NCBI GenBank assembly: GCA_010031285.1 | Contig: RHAY01000003.1 | Coordinates: 1-22,582 of the forward strand | Source of the DNA: Methylophilaceae bacterium | GTDB lineage: Bacteria; Pseudomonadota; Gammaproteobacteria; Burkholderiales; Methylophilaceae | Direction of reading: 5' to 3' | DNA length: 22,582 nt | Part shown: in pieces, positions 1 to 6,247 of the stretch | How the letters are laid out: every line of letters begins with the position of its first letter | Position numbering within the stretch: the stretch's first letter is position 1 | Position numbers and translations under genes: made by a program | Notes under the pieces: generated by a model | What the model saw: only the letters and a program-made list of their open reading frames with translations | Database searches by the model: none | Told to the model about the DNA's origin: nothing

Positions 1-59
1 AAATTAAAATCAATGGCTTTCCAACCAAAATCACAAAGCGGAGTATTTAAACTAACCAT
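1..59 (-). CDS. Thioredoxin/peroxiredoxin-like protein, N-terminal fragment (partial)
   Basis: A leftward reading frame starts with ATG at 59 and runs off the window edge after 19 codons (MVSLNTPLCDFGWKAIDFN). The pattern Cys-Asp-Phe-Gly-Trp-Lys-Ala-x-Asp-Phe resembles the start of AhpC/TSA-like thioredoxin-fold proteins, where an (A/P)xDFxL strand opens the domain. An AAGG ribosome binding site (complement of 68-71) sits 8 nt before the ATG, which supports a real start. It diverges from rsmE across 43 bp. Only the first 19 residues are visible and no catalytic CxxC is in view, so the family call comes from recollection of similar N-termini and is tentative. Confidence 0.5.
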   Translation of the reverse strand, partial: MVSLNTPLCDFGWKAIDFN

Positions 60-102
60 GTTTTATGCCTTAATATAGCTTACCTATTAGATAGAACTGA
101 CT

Positions 103-843
103 ATGGAAGAGAATCGATTTTACCACTCGGAAAACCTAGAACTCAAACATATCGTTGAGTTAGGGGCACAAACGCATATTCACGCTACAAAAGTTTTAAG
201 ATTAAAAGTAGGCAACCAATTTGCTCTTTTTAATGGAGATGGTTTTGATTATGTTGTAAAAGTGATTGAGGTATCTAAACATAAAACAACCGTTGAAATT
301 ATAAATAAATATGAAGTCAATCATGAGTCACCACTAAAGATAACGTTAGCCCAAGGTCTCGCGGCAGGAGATAAAATGGACTGGATTATTCAAAAAGCTG
401 TTGAGCTTGGCGTTCATTCTATTCAACCTCTATTAACAGAGCGATCTATCATTAAATTAGATCGAGAAAGAGCAGATAAAAAACTTGAACACTGGAAAAC
501 TGTCGCTATTTCTGCATGTGAACAAACTGGCCGAAGTGCTATCCCAGATATATTAAGCCCGCTCCATTTTAATCAATGGCTAAGTAAAGAAACCCTTAAA
601 ACAGATCACTTAAAATTAATCCTCACTCCATCAAAAGCCAAAAATATAAACGACTTGGATAAACCATCTGGTTCGATTGTATTCATAGTAGGGCCTGAAG
701 GCGGTTTATCAGAAAAAGAAATGGCCCTAGCTTTAAATCAATCTTTTATCCCTGTGAATTTTGGTCAAAGAATATTAAGAACGGAAACAGCTTCTATCGT
801 TGCCCTGTCTATTTTGCAAAATTTATGGGGAGATTTTGCATAA
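103..843 (+). CDS. rsmE: 16S rRNA (uracil(1498)-N3)-methyltransferase RsmE
   Basis: RsmE uses S-adenosylmethionine to methylate N3 of U1498 in 16S rRNA of the assembled 30S subunit, in the cytoplasm. The 246-residue length is normal for the family. An N-terminal PUA-like RNA-binding part (about 1-70) precedes a SPOUT methyltransferase domain. Family motifs visible are KAVELGV (99-105 region), ACEQTGR (138-144), GPEGGLSEKE (about 197-206) and the C-terminal LRTETA knot segment (225-230), which bind the cofactor. The start is ATG at 103; the ribosome binding site is weak. The gene is followed after 69 bp by the argA fusion gene on the same strand. Nothing in the sequence looks damaged or atypical. 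Confidence 0.95.
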   Translation: MEENRFYHSENLELKHIVELGAQTHIHATKVLRLKVGNQFALFNGDGFDYVVKVIEVSKHKTTVEIINKYEVNHESPLKITLAQGLAAGDKMDWIIQKAVELGVHSIQPLLTERSIIKLDRERADKKLEHWKTVAISACEQTGRSAIPDILSPLHFNQWLSKETLKTDHLKLILTPSKAKNINDLDKPSGSIVFIVGPEGGLSEKEMALALNQSFIPVNFGQRILRTETASIVALSILQNLWGDFA

Positions 844-870
844 AACGCAAAAATTATAGTATTTTTATAA

Positions 871-895
871 AAAATACATGTAAAATATGTATTTT
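871..895. promoter_or_regulatory. Candidate operator: 9-bp inverted repeat before argA
   Basis: AAAATACAT (871-879) and its exact reverse complement ATGTATTTT (887-895) flank a 7-nt spacer, ending 17 nt before the argA ATG. A second perfect palindrome, TTTTTATAAAAA (862-873), and the 8-bp TACATGTA (875-882) overlap it. There is no T-run after the right arm, so it does not look like an intrinsic terminator. A weak promoter (TTGCAT at 836-841, 18-nt spacer, TATTTT at 860-865) would start transcription inside the repeat. Because the downstream protein carries a Cro/CI-type DNA-binding domain, autoregulation at this site is an attractive inference. In AT-rich DNA such a repeat could also arise by chance. 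Confidence 0.35.
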
Positions 896-912
896 AAGCA
901 AATTATTACCTT

Positions 913-2466
913 ATGTCACTTGGCGAAGCAATCAGAAAAAGAAGGAAGTCTTTAGGGCTCACCCTTCAAGTATTGGCGGAAAAAATTGCAAGCGACCCTG
1001 GCAATCTCTCCAGAATTGAAAGAGGTGCCCAAAATGTCAGTGAAGCGCAACTGCTCAAAATATGTGATGTGCTTAATTGTTCGCCCTCTAGTCTTTTTCA
1101 AAACAAAACTTCGCCTAACCCCATTCAAAAATTAGATAGCCAAACATTTGCAAGATGGTTTAGGTTGGCAGCTCCCTATATCAACACCTTTAGTAATAAA
1201 ACATTTGTTATTGCTTTTGGGGGTGAGCTTCTCGATGAAGATCAATTCACAGCTCTCTCTCACGACATCAATTTATTGACCTGCTTAAACGTCAAAATTG
1301 TTCTCGTCCATGGCGCGAGACCTCAAATCGATCAAAAACTTAAAGAGAAAAAAATCTCAACCCAACTTGTACAAAATGTTCGCGTCACTGATGATTTAGG
1401 TATGGAGGCTGTTAAAGAAGCCAATGGTCTCATTAAAATTAATATTGAATCCACACTTTCTTCCAGTCTTTTAAATTCACCTATGGCAGGGAGTGATATT
1501 AAAGTTTCTAGCGGAAACTTTATTACGGCAAAACCCTTGGGTGTAATTGATGGTGTCGACATGCAACACACCGGCGAAGTAAGAAAGATTGATAGTGCTG
1601 CAATTAAGAAAAAATTGGATAACAAAGAATTAGTCGTGATATCTCCTATCGGATATTCACCGACAGGTGAAGTATTTAATCTCACTATGGAAGATGTCGC
1701 ACTCAAAACATCGATCGCACTGGAGGCAGATAAATTAATTCTGCTGATAGATTCTGATGGTATTTTTAATTTAAGGAATGAGTTGCTGCACGAAATGACT
1801 TTAGAAAAAGCTGTGAATCTCTATAAAAGCATTGAAAAAAATAATCCAAAAAAACATGAGCTCATCAACATTAATTCAAATGAACTAGATCTTCTAGAAA
1901 TTGCTATCAAAGCCTCCGAAGCTGGCATTCATAAAATTCATTTAATTAACAGACATATTGATGGGGCCATTCTTCAAGAATTATTTACGGATGAAGGCGT
2001 TGGAACTGTCATCACAGAAAAAGCTCTCGATACAATCAGACAAGCTAATCATAATGATGTCAAAGGTATTCACAAGCTGATTAACCCTTTGGAAGCGGGC
2101 GGCTATCTTATCAAAAGGGGTAAAGAGCGCATTGATCATGATATAGAAAACTTTTTTGTGATCGAGCACGATAAAAAAATTATTGGTTGTGCCGCTTTGT
2201 ATCCTTACAACGACCATGTCGAATTTGCATGTTTTGCGATTAACAAAAACTACCAATCAAAAGGCTTTGGTTCAAAACTTTATAATTATTGCGAAGAAAT
2301 TGCACGAGAAAAAAGTTATAAGTATTTATTTGCCCTAACGACAAGAACTGAACATTGGTTTATTGAAAAAGGATTTAAAGAAGAGAATATCCAAAAACTT
2401 CCAAAGAAAAGATTGGAGTCTTACTTACCTCAAAGAAATTCAAAATTTTTTATTAAAAAGCTTTAA
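913..2466 (+). CDS. argA: N-acetylglutamate synthase (ArgA) with an N-terminal XRE-type helix-turn-helix domain
   Basis: This enzyme would transfer acetyl from acetyl-CoA to glutamate, the first step of arginine synthesis. Residues 1-63 form a Cro/CI (XRE) DNA-binding domain: helix 2 TLQVLAEKIA (17-26) and recognition helix NLSRIERGAQ (31-40). A short polar linker (64-72) follows. Then comes a complete classical ArgA: amino-acid-kinase-like domain (about 85-367; FGG 102-104, VHGARPQID 132-140, SGNF 200-203, FNLT 255-258, TDEGVGT 359-365) and GNAT acetyltransferase (about 372-515; acetyl-CoA loop QSKGFG 448-453). Its order and motifs match E. coli ArgA throughout, so the first 70 residues are an addition, not a replacement. 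No ATG or GTG start lies in the linker, so the kinase part cannot readily be made alone. No clear ribosome binding site precedes the ATG. argB follows after 28 bp. Confidence 0.9.
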   Translation: MSLGEAIRKRRKSLGLTLQVLAEKIASDPGNLSRIERGAQNVSEAQLLKICDVLNCSPSSLFQNKTSPNPIQKLDSQTFARWFRLAAPYINTFSNKTFVIAFGGELLDEDQFTALSHDINLLTCLNVKIVLVHGARPQIDQKLKEKKISTQLVQNVRVTDDLGMEAVKEANGLIKINIESTLSSSLLNSPMAGSDIKVSSGNFITAKPLGVIDGVDMQHTGEVRKIDSAAIKKKLDNKELVVISPIGYSPTGEVFNLTMEDVALKTSIALEADKLILLIDSDGIFNLRNELLHEMTLEKAVNLYKSIEKNNPKKHELININSNELDLLEIAIKASEAGIHKIHLINRHIDGAILQELFTDEGVGTVITEKALDTIRQANHNDVKGIHKLINPLEAGGYLIKRGKERIDHDIENFFVIEHDKKIIGCAALYPYNDHVEFACFAINKNYQSKGFGSKLYNYCEEIAREKSYKYLFALTTRTEHWFIEKGFKEENIQKLPKKRLESYLPQRNSKFFIKKL

Positions 2467-2484
2467 AATCATTAAAAAAACTAT

Positions 2485-2487
2485 AGG
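2485..2487 (+). promoter_or_regulatory. Ribosome binding site that sets the argB start
   Basis: AGG lies seven nt before ATG 2495, in the 28-bp gap after argA. It supports starting ArgB at MSYDV rather than at upstream in-frame codons that lie inside argA. Confidence 0.6.
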
Positions 2488-2494
2488 TATAAAA

Positions 2495-3379
2495 ATGAGT
2501 TATGACGTTAAACCAGAACATAAAGCCAAAATATTAAGCGAGGCTTTACCATATATTAAAAAATTCTTTGGTAAAACCATCGTGATTAAATATGGTGGCA
2601 ATGCCATGGTGGACGAAAATCTAAAGCAATCATTTGCGAGCGATGTCGTGCTTTTAAAATTAGTCGGCATGAATCCAGTCGTCGTACATGGTGGCGGTCC
2701 TCAGATCGATGAACATCTTGATAAACTTGGAAAAAAAGGTGAGTTTATTCAAGGGATGAGAGTGACTGATACTGAAACCATGGATATTGTAGAAATGGTT
2801 CTTGGCGGACAAGTCAATAAAGAGATTGTAAACCTCATTAATAGGCATGGAGGAAAAGCTGTAGGCCTCACGGGCCAAGATGGTAATTTTATTCATGCTA
2901 AAAAACTTGTTGTGAAAAATGATGCAGATCCCAAAAAAACCATAGATCTTGGACATGTAGGGGAGATTGCATCAATTAATCCGAGTATTATTAATTTTTT
3001 AGACGAAGGTGACTTTATTCCAGTAATCGCACCAATTGGTGTAGGTAATAATGGAGAAACTTACAATATAAATGCTGACCTTGTGGCTGGAAAATTATCT
3101 GAAGTATTAAGTGCAGAAAAATTAATCTTACTTACTAATACTCCCGGTGTCTTAGACAAAAAAGGCTCACTTCTCACCGGATTAACGCCTAATGAAATTG
3201 ACAAACTAGTCGAAGATGGCACGTTATCAGGTGGAATGTTACCTAAAATAAGTTCAGCACTCGATGCTGCAAGAAGCGGGGTCAAGAGCGTCCATATCAT
3301 TGATGGCAGAGTGCAGCATGCACTTTTATTAGAAGTATTAACCGACGAGGGTGTGGGTACTTTAATTAAGGCAAAATAA
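2495..3379 (+). CDS. argB: Acetylglutamate kinase ArgB
   Basis: ArgB phosphorylates N-acetylglutamate with ATP, the second step of arginine synthesis, in the cytoplasm. The frame is open from 2363, but the conserved protein starts at ATG 2495 (MSYDVKPEHK), with AGG at 2485-2487 seven nt upstream; this gives 294 residues. Motifs seen: KYGGNAM (32-38, catalytic Lys32), VHGGGPQID (64-72), Arg89 in MRVTD, NINAD (190-194, Asp194) and GGMLPK (246-251, Lys251). About 26 residues precede the first strand, predicting the extra N-terminal helix of hexameric arginine-inhibited kinases (E. coli's insensitive form lacks it); that is inference. The gene lies directly behind argA, whose central domain shares the same fold, and just before the HAD gene. 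Confidence 0.96.
   Translation: MSYDVKPEHKAKILSEALPYIKKFFGKTIVIKYGGNAMVDENLKQSFASDVVLLKLVGMNPVVVHGGGPQIDEHLDKLGKKGEFIQGMRVTDTETMDIVEMVLGGQVNKEIVNLINRHGGKAVGLTGQDGNFIHAKKLVVKNDADPKKTIDLGHVGEIASINPSIINFLDEGDFIPVIAPIGVGNNGETYNINADLVAGKLSEVLSAEKLILLTNTPGVLDKKGSLLTGLTPNEIDKLVEDGTLSGGMLPKISSALDAARSGVKSVHIIDGRVQHALLLEVLTDEGVGTLIKAK
3368..3371 (+). promoter_or_regulatory. Ribosome binding site for a TTG start (HAD gene)
   Basis: AAGG inside the last codons of argB lies 8 nt before TTG 3380. It supports use of that TTG, which directly follows the argB stop (TAATTG), and suggests translational coupling with argB. Confidence 0.6.
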
Positions 3380-3997
3380 TTGTCCAAAATTTGGATTTTT
3401 GATTTAGACGATACACTGCACGACGCAAGCTCCAAAATATTTCCAAGTATCAATCAATCTATGACTGACTATGTCAGTCAAAAACTACAAATCACCCATC
3501 AAGATGCACATGAGCTCCGGGATCACTATTGGAAAATTTATGGCGCAACTTTAAAAGGTTTAATCGAAAATCATGGTGTTAATCCAAAAGAATTCTTACT
3601 CAACACTCACAATGCAAAAGAGCTATCAAAATTTGTGAAGCAATCTCATGCCCTGGAAAATACATTAAAAAAAATCAAAGGGCAAAAAATTGTTTTTACA
3701 AATGCTCCACTTCACTATGCAATCGCAATTATTAAATCACTGAATATTCAAAAACATTTTTCTGCGGTTTATAGTATTGAATCAACGCGCTACAATCCTA
3801 AGCCATCAATTTATGCGTTCAGAAAAATCTTAAGACAACTTAGAAAAAAAGCTCACCAATGCGTCATGGTAGAAGATGATCTTGCTAATTTAAAAACTGC
3901 TCACAAAATTGGTATGAAAACGATTCTAGTATCGAGGCAAAATAAAAAAACAATTTTTGTGGGAAAGCGCATAACAAAAATTACCCAATTAGTCTAA
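3380..3997 (+). CDS. HAD-superfamily pyrimidine 5'-nucleotidase-like hydrolase
   Basis: The 205-residue protein has all four HAD motifs: FDLDDT (7-12; nucleophile Asp8 and Asp10), VFTNAP (105-110), Lys141 in NPKPSIY, and VEDDLANL (164-171, metal-binding acids). The residues around motif I (DLDDTLHDAS) match the SDT1/pyrimidine 5'-nucleotidase group that often sits beside argB in betaproteobacteria. It would dephosphorylate small phosphorylated metabolites, perhaps UMP/CMP, in the cytoplasm; the exact substrate cannot be read from sequence. The start is TTG, abutting the argB stop: the next ATG lies after motif I, so TTG is needed to keep the catalytic Asp. It converges on cca with only 5 bp between stop codons. 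Confidence 0.85.
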   Translation: MSKIWIFDLDDTLHDASSKIFPSINQSMTDYVSQKLQITHQDAHELRDHYWKIYGATLKGLIENHGVNPKEFLLNTHNAKELSKFVKQSHALENTLKKIKGQKIVFTNAPLHYAIAIIKSLNIQKHFSAVYSIESTRYNPKPSIYAFRKILRQLRKKAHQCVMVEDDLANLKTAHKIGMKTILVSRQNKKTIFVGKRITKITQLV

Positions 3998-4002
3998 AGA
4001 GA

Positions 4003-5127
4003 TTAAATAAGTTTTGTTAATGCCTTTAAGCGAGCCTCATAGATCGCACCCTTAATATCAAGACTGCGCTTATTCTGACTAATTGAACTCAGATTTAATT
4101 TATTAAGATGTTTTAAATATTTTTTTAAACATTTTAGAGTTGTTGATGCCTTTCGTAATTGGTTTGGCTCACTACTGATGAAAGCCTCAAAGATTTGCAT
4201 GACATCTAAAAGTGAATCCGGACTTCTAAATAAATCCATTTTGTAAATTAAATCCAAAATTTGGAAGGGTTTAAGTTTTTTAAATTGCTTTAGATCTGAT
4301 AAATTCGATATGGTCTTTTCAGTTAATTTTTTGACTGCAGTTGGTACAGATAGTCTTATATAAATTTCTTTTTGAAGTTTGCTATTTACTTTCAAAGGGT
4401 AGAGATACATAAAAAATAAAGCTGCTTTAATTTCTGTGGAATACTTTGACTTAAGCGCATACTCAAAACTCTTCTTAATAGATTTTTTATGTTTCACATA
4501 ATTCATTTCTGGTAGTAATAATTTAAGTGCTCCACATTTATGAAGCACTTCAAACATTAAATAAGATTTTTCTTCAGAAAACCCAACAAATAATTCATGC
4601 CAAATTCTTTCTGATGCTACAGCTTCTATTTCTTTATTTTTTACAATCTGCTTTAGAATCGCTGCTGTCTCGGGATGGATTTTAAACTGATGAAATCGAG
4701 CAGAAAATCGAGCAATACGTAATACACGAATAGGGTCTTCCACAAAAGCAGAGCTTACGTGACGTAAAACTTTATTTTTAATATCCTGAATGCCATGAAA
4801 GGGATCAATAAACTGACCTCTTGCATCCTTTGCAATAGCATTAATAGTCAAATCCCTTCGCTTTAGATCTTCTTCTAGAGTCACTTCTTTTGAAGCATAG
4901 ACTTTAAAGCCCTTGTATCCTTTTGAAACTTTGCGCTCTGTTCTGGCTAATGCATATTCATGATGTGTTTTTGGATGTAAAAAAACTGGAAAATCTTTAC
5001 CTACTGGCTTATAACCTAATTTGACCAATTCTTCAGAAGTGGATCCTACAACTACATAGTCTTTATCTTTTACCGGTAAGCCCATGATCTGATCCCTCAC
5101 AGCACCGCCCACAAGATAGATTTTCAT
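4003..5127 (-). CDS. cca: tRNA CCA-adding nucleotidyltransferase, HD motif apparently lost
   Basis: The enzyme adds or repairs the 3'-terminal CCA of tRNAs from CTP and ATP without a nucleic acid template. Class II features: GGAVRD (7-12), the catalytic pair Asp21/Asp23 in DKDYVVVG, EEDLKRRDLTINAIA (85-99) and the nucleotide-selecting EDPIR segment (130-134) in a helical neck. It ends with the usual DIKGAIYEARLKAL pattern. E. coli Cca is 412 residues with a metal-dependent HD domain (2',3'-cyclic phosphodiesterase/phosphatase). Here 374 residues remain, and I find neither the HHPE-like nor the AxxHDxGK-like motif where expected (about 210-260, reading KAALFFMYLY). CCA addition should be intact; the phosphohydrolase activity is probably gone. 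ATG 5127 abuts the stop codon of the preceding gene, with no clear ribosome binding site. Confidence 0.93.
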   Translation of the reverse strand: MKIYLVGGAVRDQIMGLPVKDKDYVVVGSTSEELVKLGYKPVGKDFPVFLHPKTHHEYALARTERKVSKGYKGFKVYASKEVTLEEDLKRRDLTINAIAKDARGQFIDPFHGIQDIKNKVLRHVSSAFVEDPIRVLRIARFSARFHQFKIHPETAAILKQIVKNKEIEAVASERIWHELFVGFSEEKSYLMFEVLHKCGALKLLLPEMNYVKHKKSIKKSFEYALKSKYSTEIKAALFFMYLYPLKVNSKLQKEIYIRLSVPTAVKKLTEKTISNLSDLKQFKKLKPFQILDLIYKMDLFRSPDSLLDVMQIFEAFISSEPNQLRKASTTLKCLKKYLKHLNKLNLSSISQNKRSLDIKGAIYEARLKALTKLI

Positions 5128-6078
5128 TTATCGGCCAGATTTACTTCTATAAAAATTATATTTAACTCGCATAGGCGATCTATTTTTTTTATTGTTTAGG
5201 TAATGCTCTAAACGTTCAAAAGAATGCCGATAATGCATTGCATATTGAGGATCGACTACATTATTGACTTGCATAGACCTCCAATTATCTCGAGTCAATA
5301 TTTTAACTGGTAGCATTTCCATGCTAAATGCAAGGATATATGAGAGTGGTTTGTTAAGGGGGATAATAAGCCGCTTTAATTTTTCAGACTTAATAATTAG
5401 CTTAATAATTTCTTTAAGTGAGTAAACATCAGGGCCACCTAATTCGTAGACTTTTCCGTATGTTTTTTTATCCCAAAGACTTTTAGTGATGATTTTTGAA
5501 ACATCTTCAATGTATATCGGTTGAAATTTTGATTGCGGCGATAACAGCGCTATCATGGGAAGCCATTTCACGAGCAATTTAAACATATTAATAAAATTAT
5601 CTTTTGCGCCAAAAATAATAGAAGGTCTTAATATAGTTAAATGTAGGTCTTTTTGTTTATGTAATGCAGCCTCACCAAGTATTTTTGATTTGAGATATAA
5701 ACTAGGAGCATTAGAGCTTGCGCCCAAAGCACTGACGTGCAAAAGCCGCTTTATACCTAACTCTTTCATCGTTTTAGCTAAATGGCTTGGCCAAATATGG
5801 TGAATCTTGTCAAAAGAATCTTTTTTAGATTGATGAAGAATCCCCAAGAGGTTAATGACAACATCTGTATTTTTTAGATCTTTTTTTACTTGCTCGAGAT
5901 TATCAAGATTAAAGTCAAATATTTGAATGTTCGGATTTACTGTCCAGAATTTAATTTTTTCTTTATTTCTTGAGAATAACTTTAGGCGGTAATTAGATTG
6001 ATTAAGCGCTAAGACAATGCTGGAGCCCAAAAATCCTGAAGCTCCAAAAATTGCAATTGTTTTTTTTGATTGAGCCAC
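5128..6078 (-). CDS. NDUFA9-like NAD(P)-binding atypical short-chain dehydrogenase
   Basis: A 316-residue Rossmann-fold protein with the dinucleotide-binding motif GASGFLG (12-18), NLLGIL (76-81) and a YxxxK pair (Tyr128, Lys132). RPSIIFG (151-157) and PIYIEDVSK further on fit the complex I NDUFA9-like/atypical SDR (a5) group. In bacteria these proteins are annotated as NAD-dependent epimerase/dehydratase family; substrate unknown. The C-terminus is strongly basic (KKNRSPMRVKYNFYRSKSGR). The start is GTG 6078: an in-frame stop just upstream (6097-6099) leaves no other good start. It begins 7 nt after the small membrane gene and its stop abuts the cca ATG, so it sits inside the same transcript. 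Function in the envelope operon is not evident. Confidence 0.82.
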   Translation of the reverse strand: MAQSKKTIAIFGASGFLGSSIVLALNQSNYRLKLFSRNKEKIKFWTVNPNIQIFDFNLDNLEQVKKDLKNTDVVINLLGILHQSKKDSFDKIHHIWPSHLAKTMKELGIKRLLHVSALGASSNAPSLYLKSKILGEAALHKQKDLHLTILRPSIIFGAKDNFINMFKLLVKWLPMIALLSPQSKFQPIYIEDVSKIITKSLWDKKTYGKVYELGGPDVYSLKEIIKLIIKSEKLKRLIIPLNKPLSYILAFSMEMLPVKILTRDNWRSMQVNNVVDPQYAMHYRHSFERLEHYLNNKKNRSPMRVKYNFYRSKSGR

Positions 6079-6085
6079 TTTGATC

Positions 6086-6247
6086 TTAAAGCATTCTTAC
6101 TATAAATATAAGAATCAGAATTAATGTGATATTCGTTGTGATTTTTAAATACTTTATATATTTTTTATTTTTTGTATTTAAATATAAAAAAGTAAAAGCT
6201 ACTAATATTGCGAGTAATAAAAAGATACAAAATCTTAAAATATTCAT
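6086..6247 (-). CDS. Small two-helix membrane protein downstream of lpxC (53 aa)
   Basis: A 53-codon frame fills the gap between lpxC and the NDUFA9-like gene. It starts at ATG 6247, overlapping the lpxC stop as ATGA, and ends with TAA at 6086. AGGGA (complement of 6255-6259) lies 7 nt before the ATG, a good ribosome binding site. The protein has two hydrophobic segments, about residues 5-23 (RFCIFLLLAILVAFTFLYL) and 36-53 (ITTNITLILILIFIVRML). They are joined by a basic loop (NKKYIKYLK), so both ends probably face the periplasm by the positive-inside rule. I do not recognise a named family, though I recall similar small hydrophobic ORFs beside lpxC in betaproteobacteria (unchecked). The overlap, the binding site and the membrane pattern together make this a real gene rather than spacer. 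Confidence 0.78.
   Translation of the reverse strand: MNILRFCIFLLLAILVAFTFLYLNTKNKKYIKYLKITTNITLILILIFIVRML

Noticed and set aside
871..895. Intrinsic terminator for rsmE
   Set aside because: The inverted repeat is almost all A/T and is not followed by a T-run; an operator-like role is more plausible.
825..1019. 64-codon forward frame overlapping the end of rsmE and the start of argA
   Set aside because: It runs out of frame across the HTH coding region, has no family features, and the overlapping argA frame is clearly conserved.
1332..1706. 124-codon reverse frame within argA
   Set aside because: Antisense to the conserved kinase-like domain; composition looks like a complement of coding sequence.
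1861..2010. argA as a broken or frameshifted gene
   Set aside because: Both the kinase-like and GNAT domains read through in one frame with all expected motifs; the gene is only unusual in its added N-terminus.
2363..2494. 44-codon upstream extension of argB
   Set aside because: It lies inside the conserved end of argA, is lysine-rich low-information sequence, and ATG 2495 with AGG upstream matches normal ArgB N-termini.
3061..3453. 130-codon reverse frame across the argB-HAD junction
   Set aside because: Antisense shadow of two well-supported genes; no recognisable domain or ribosome site.
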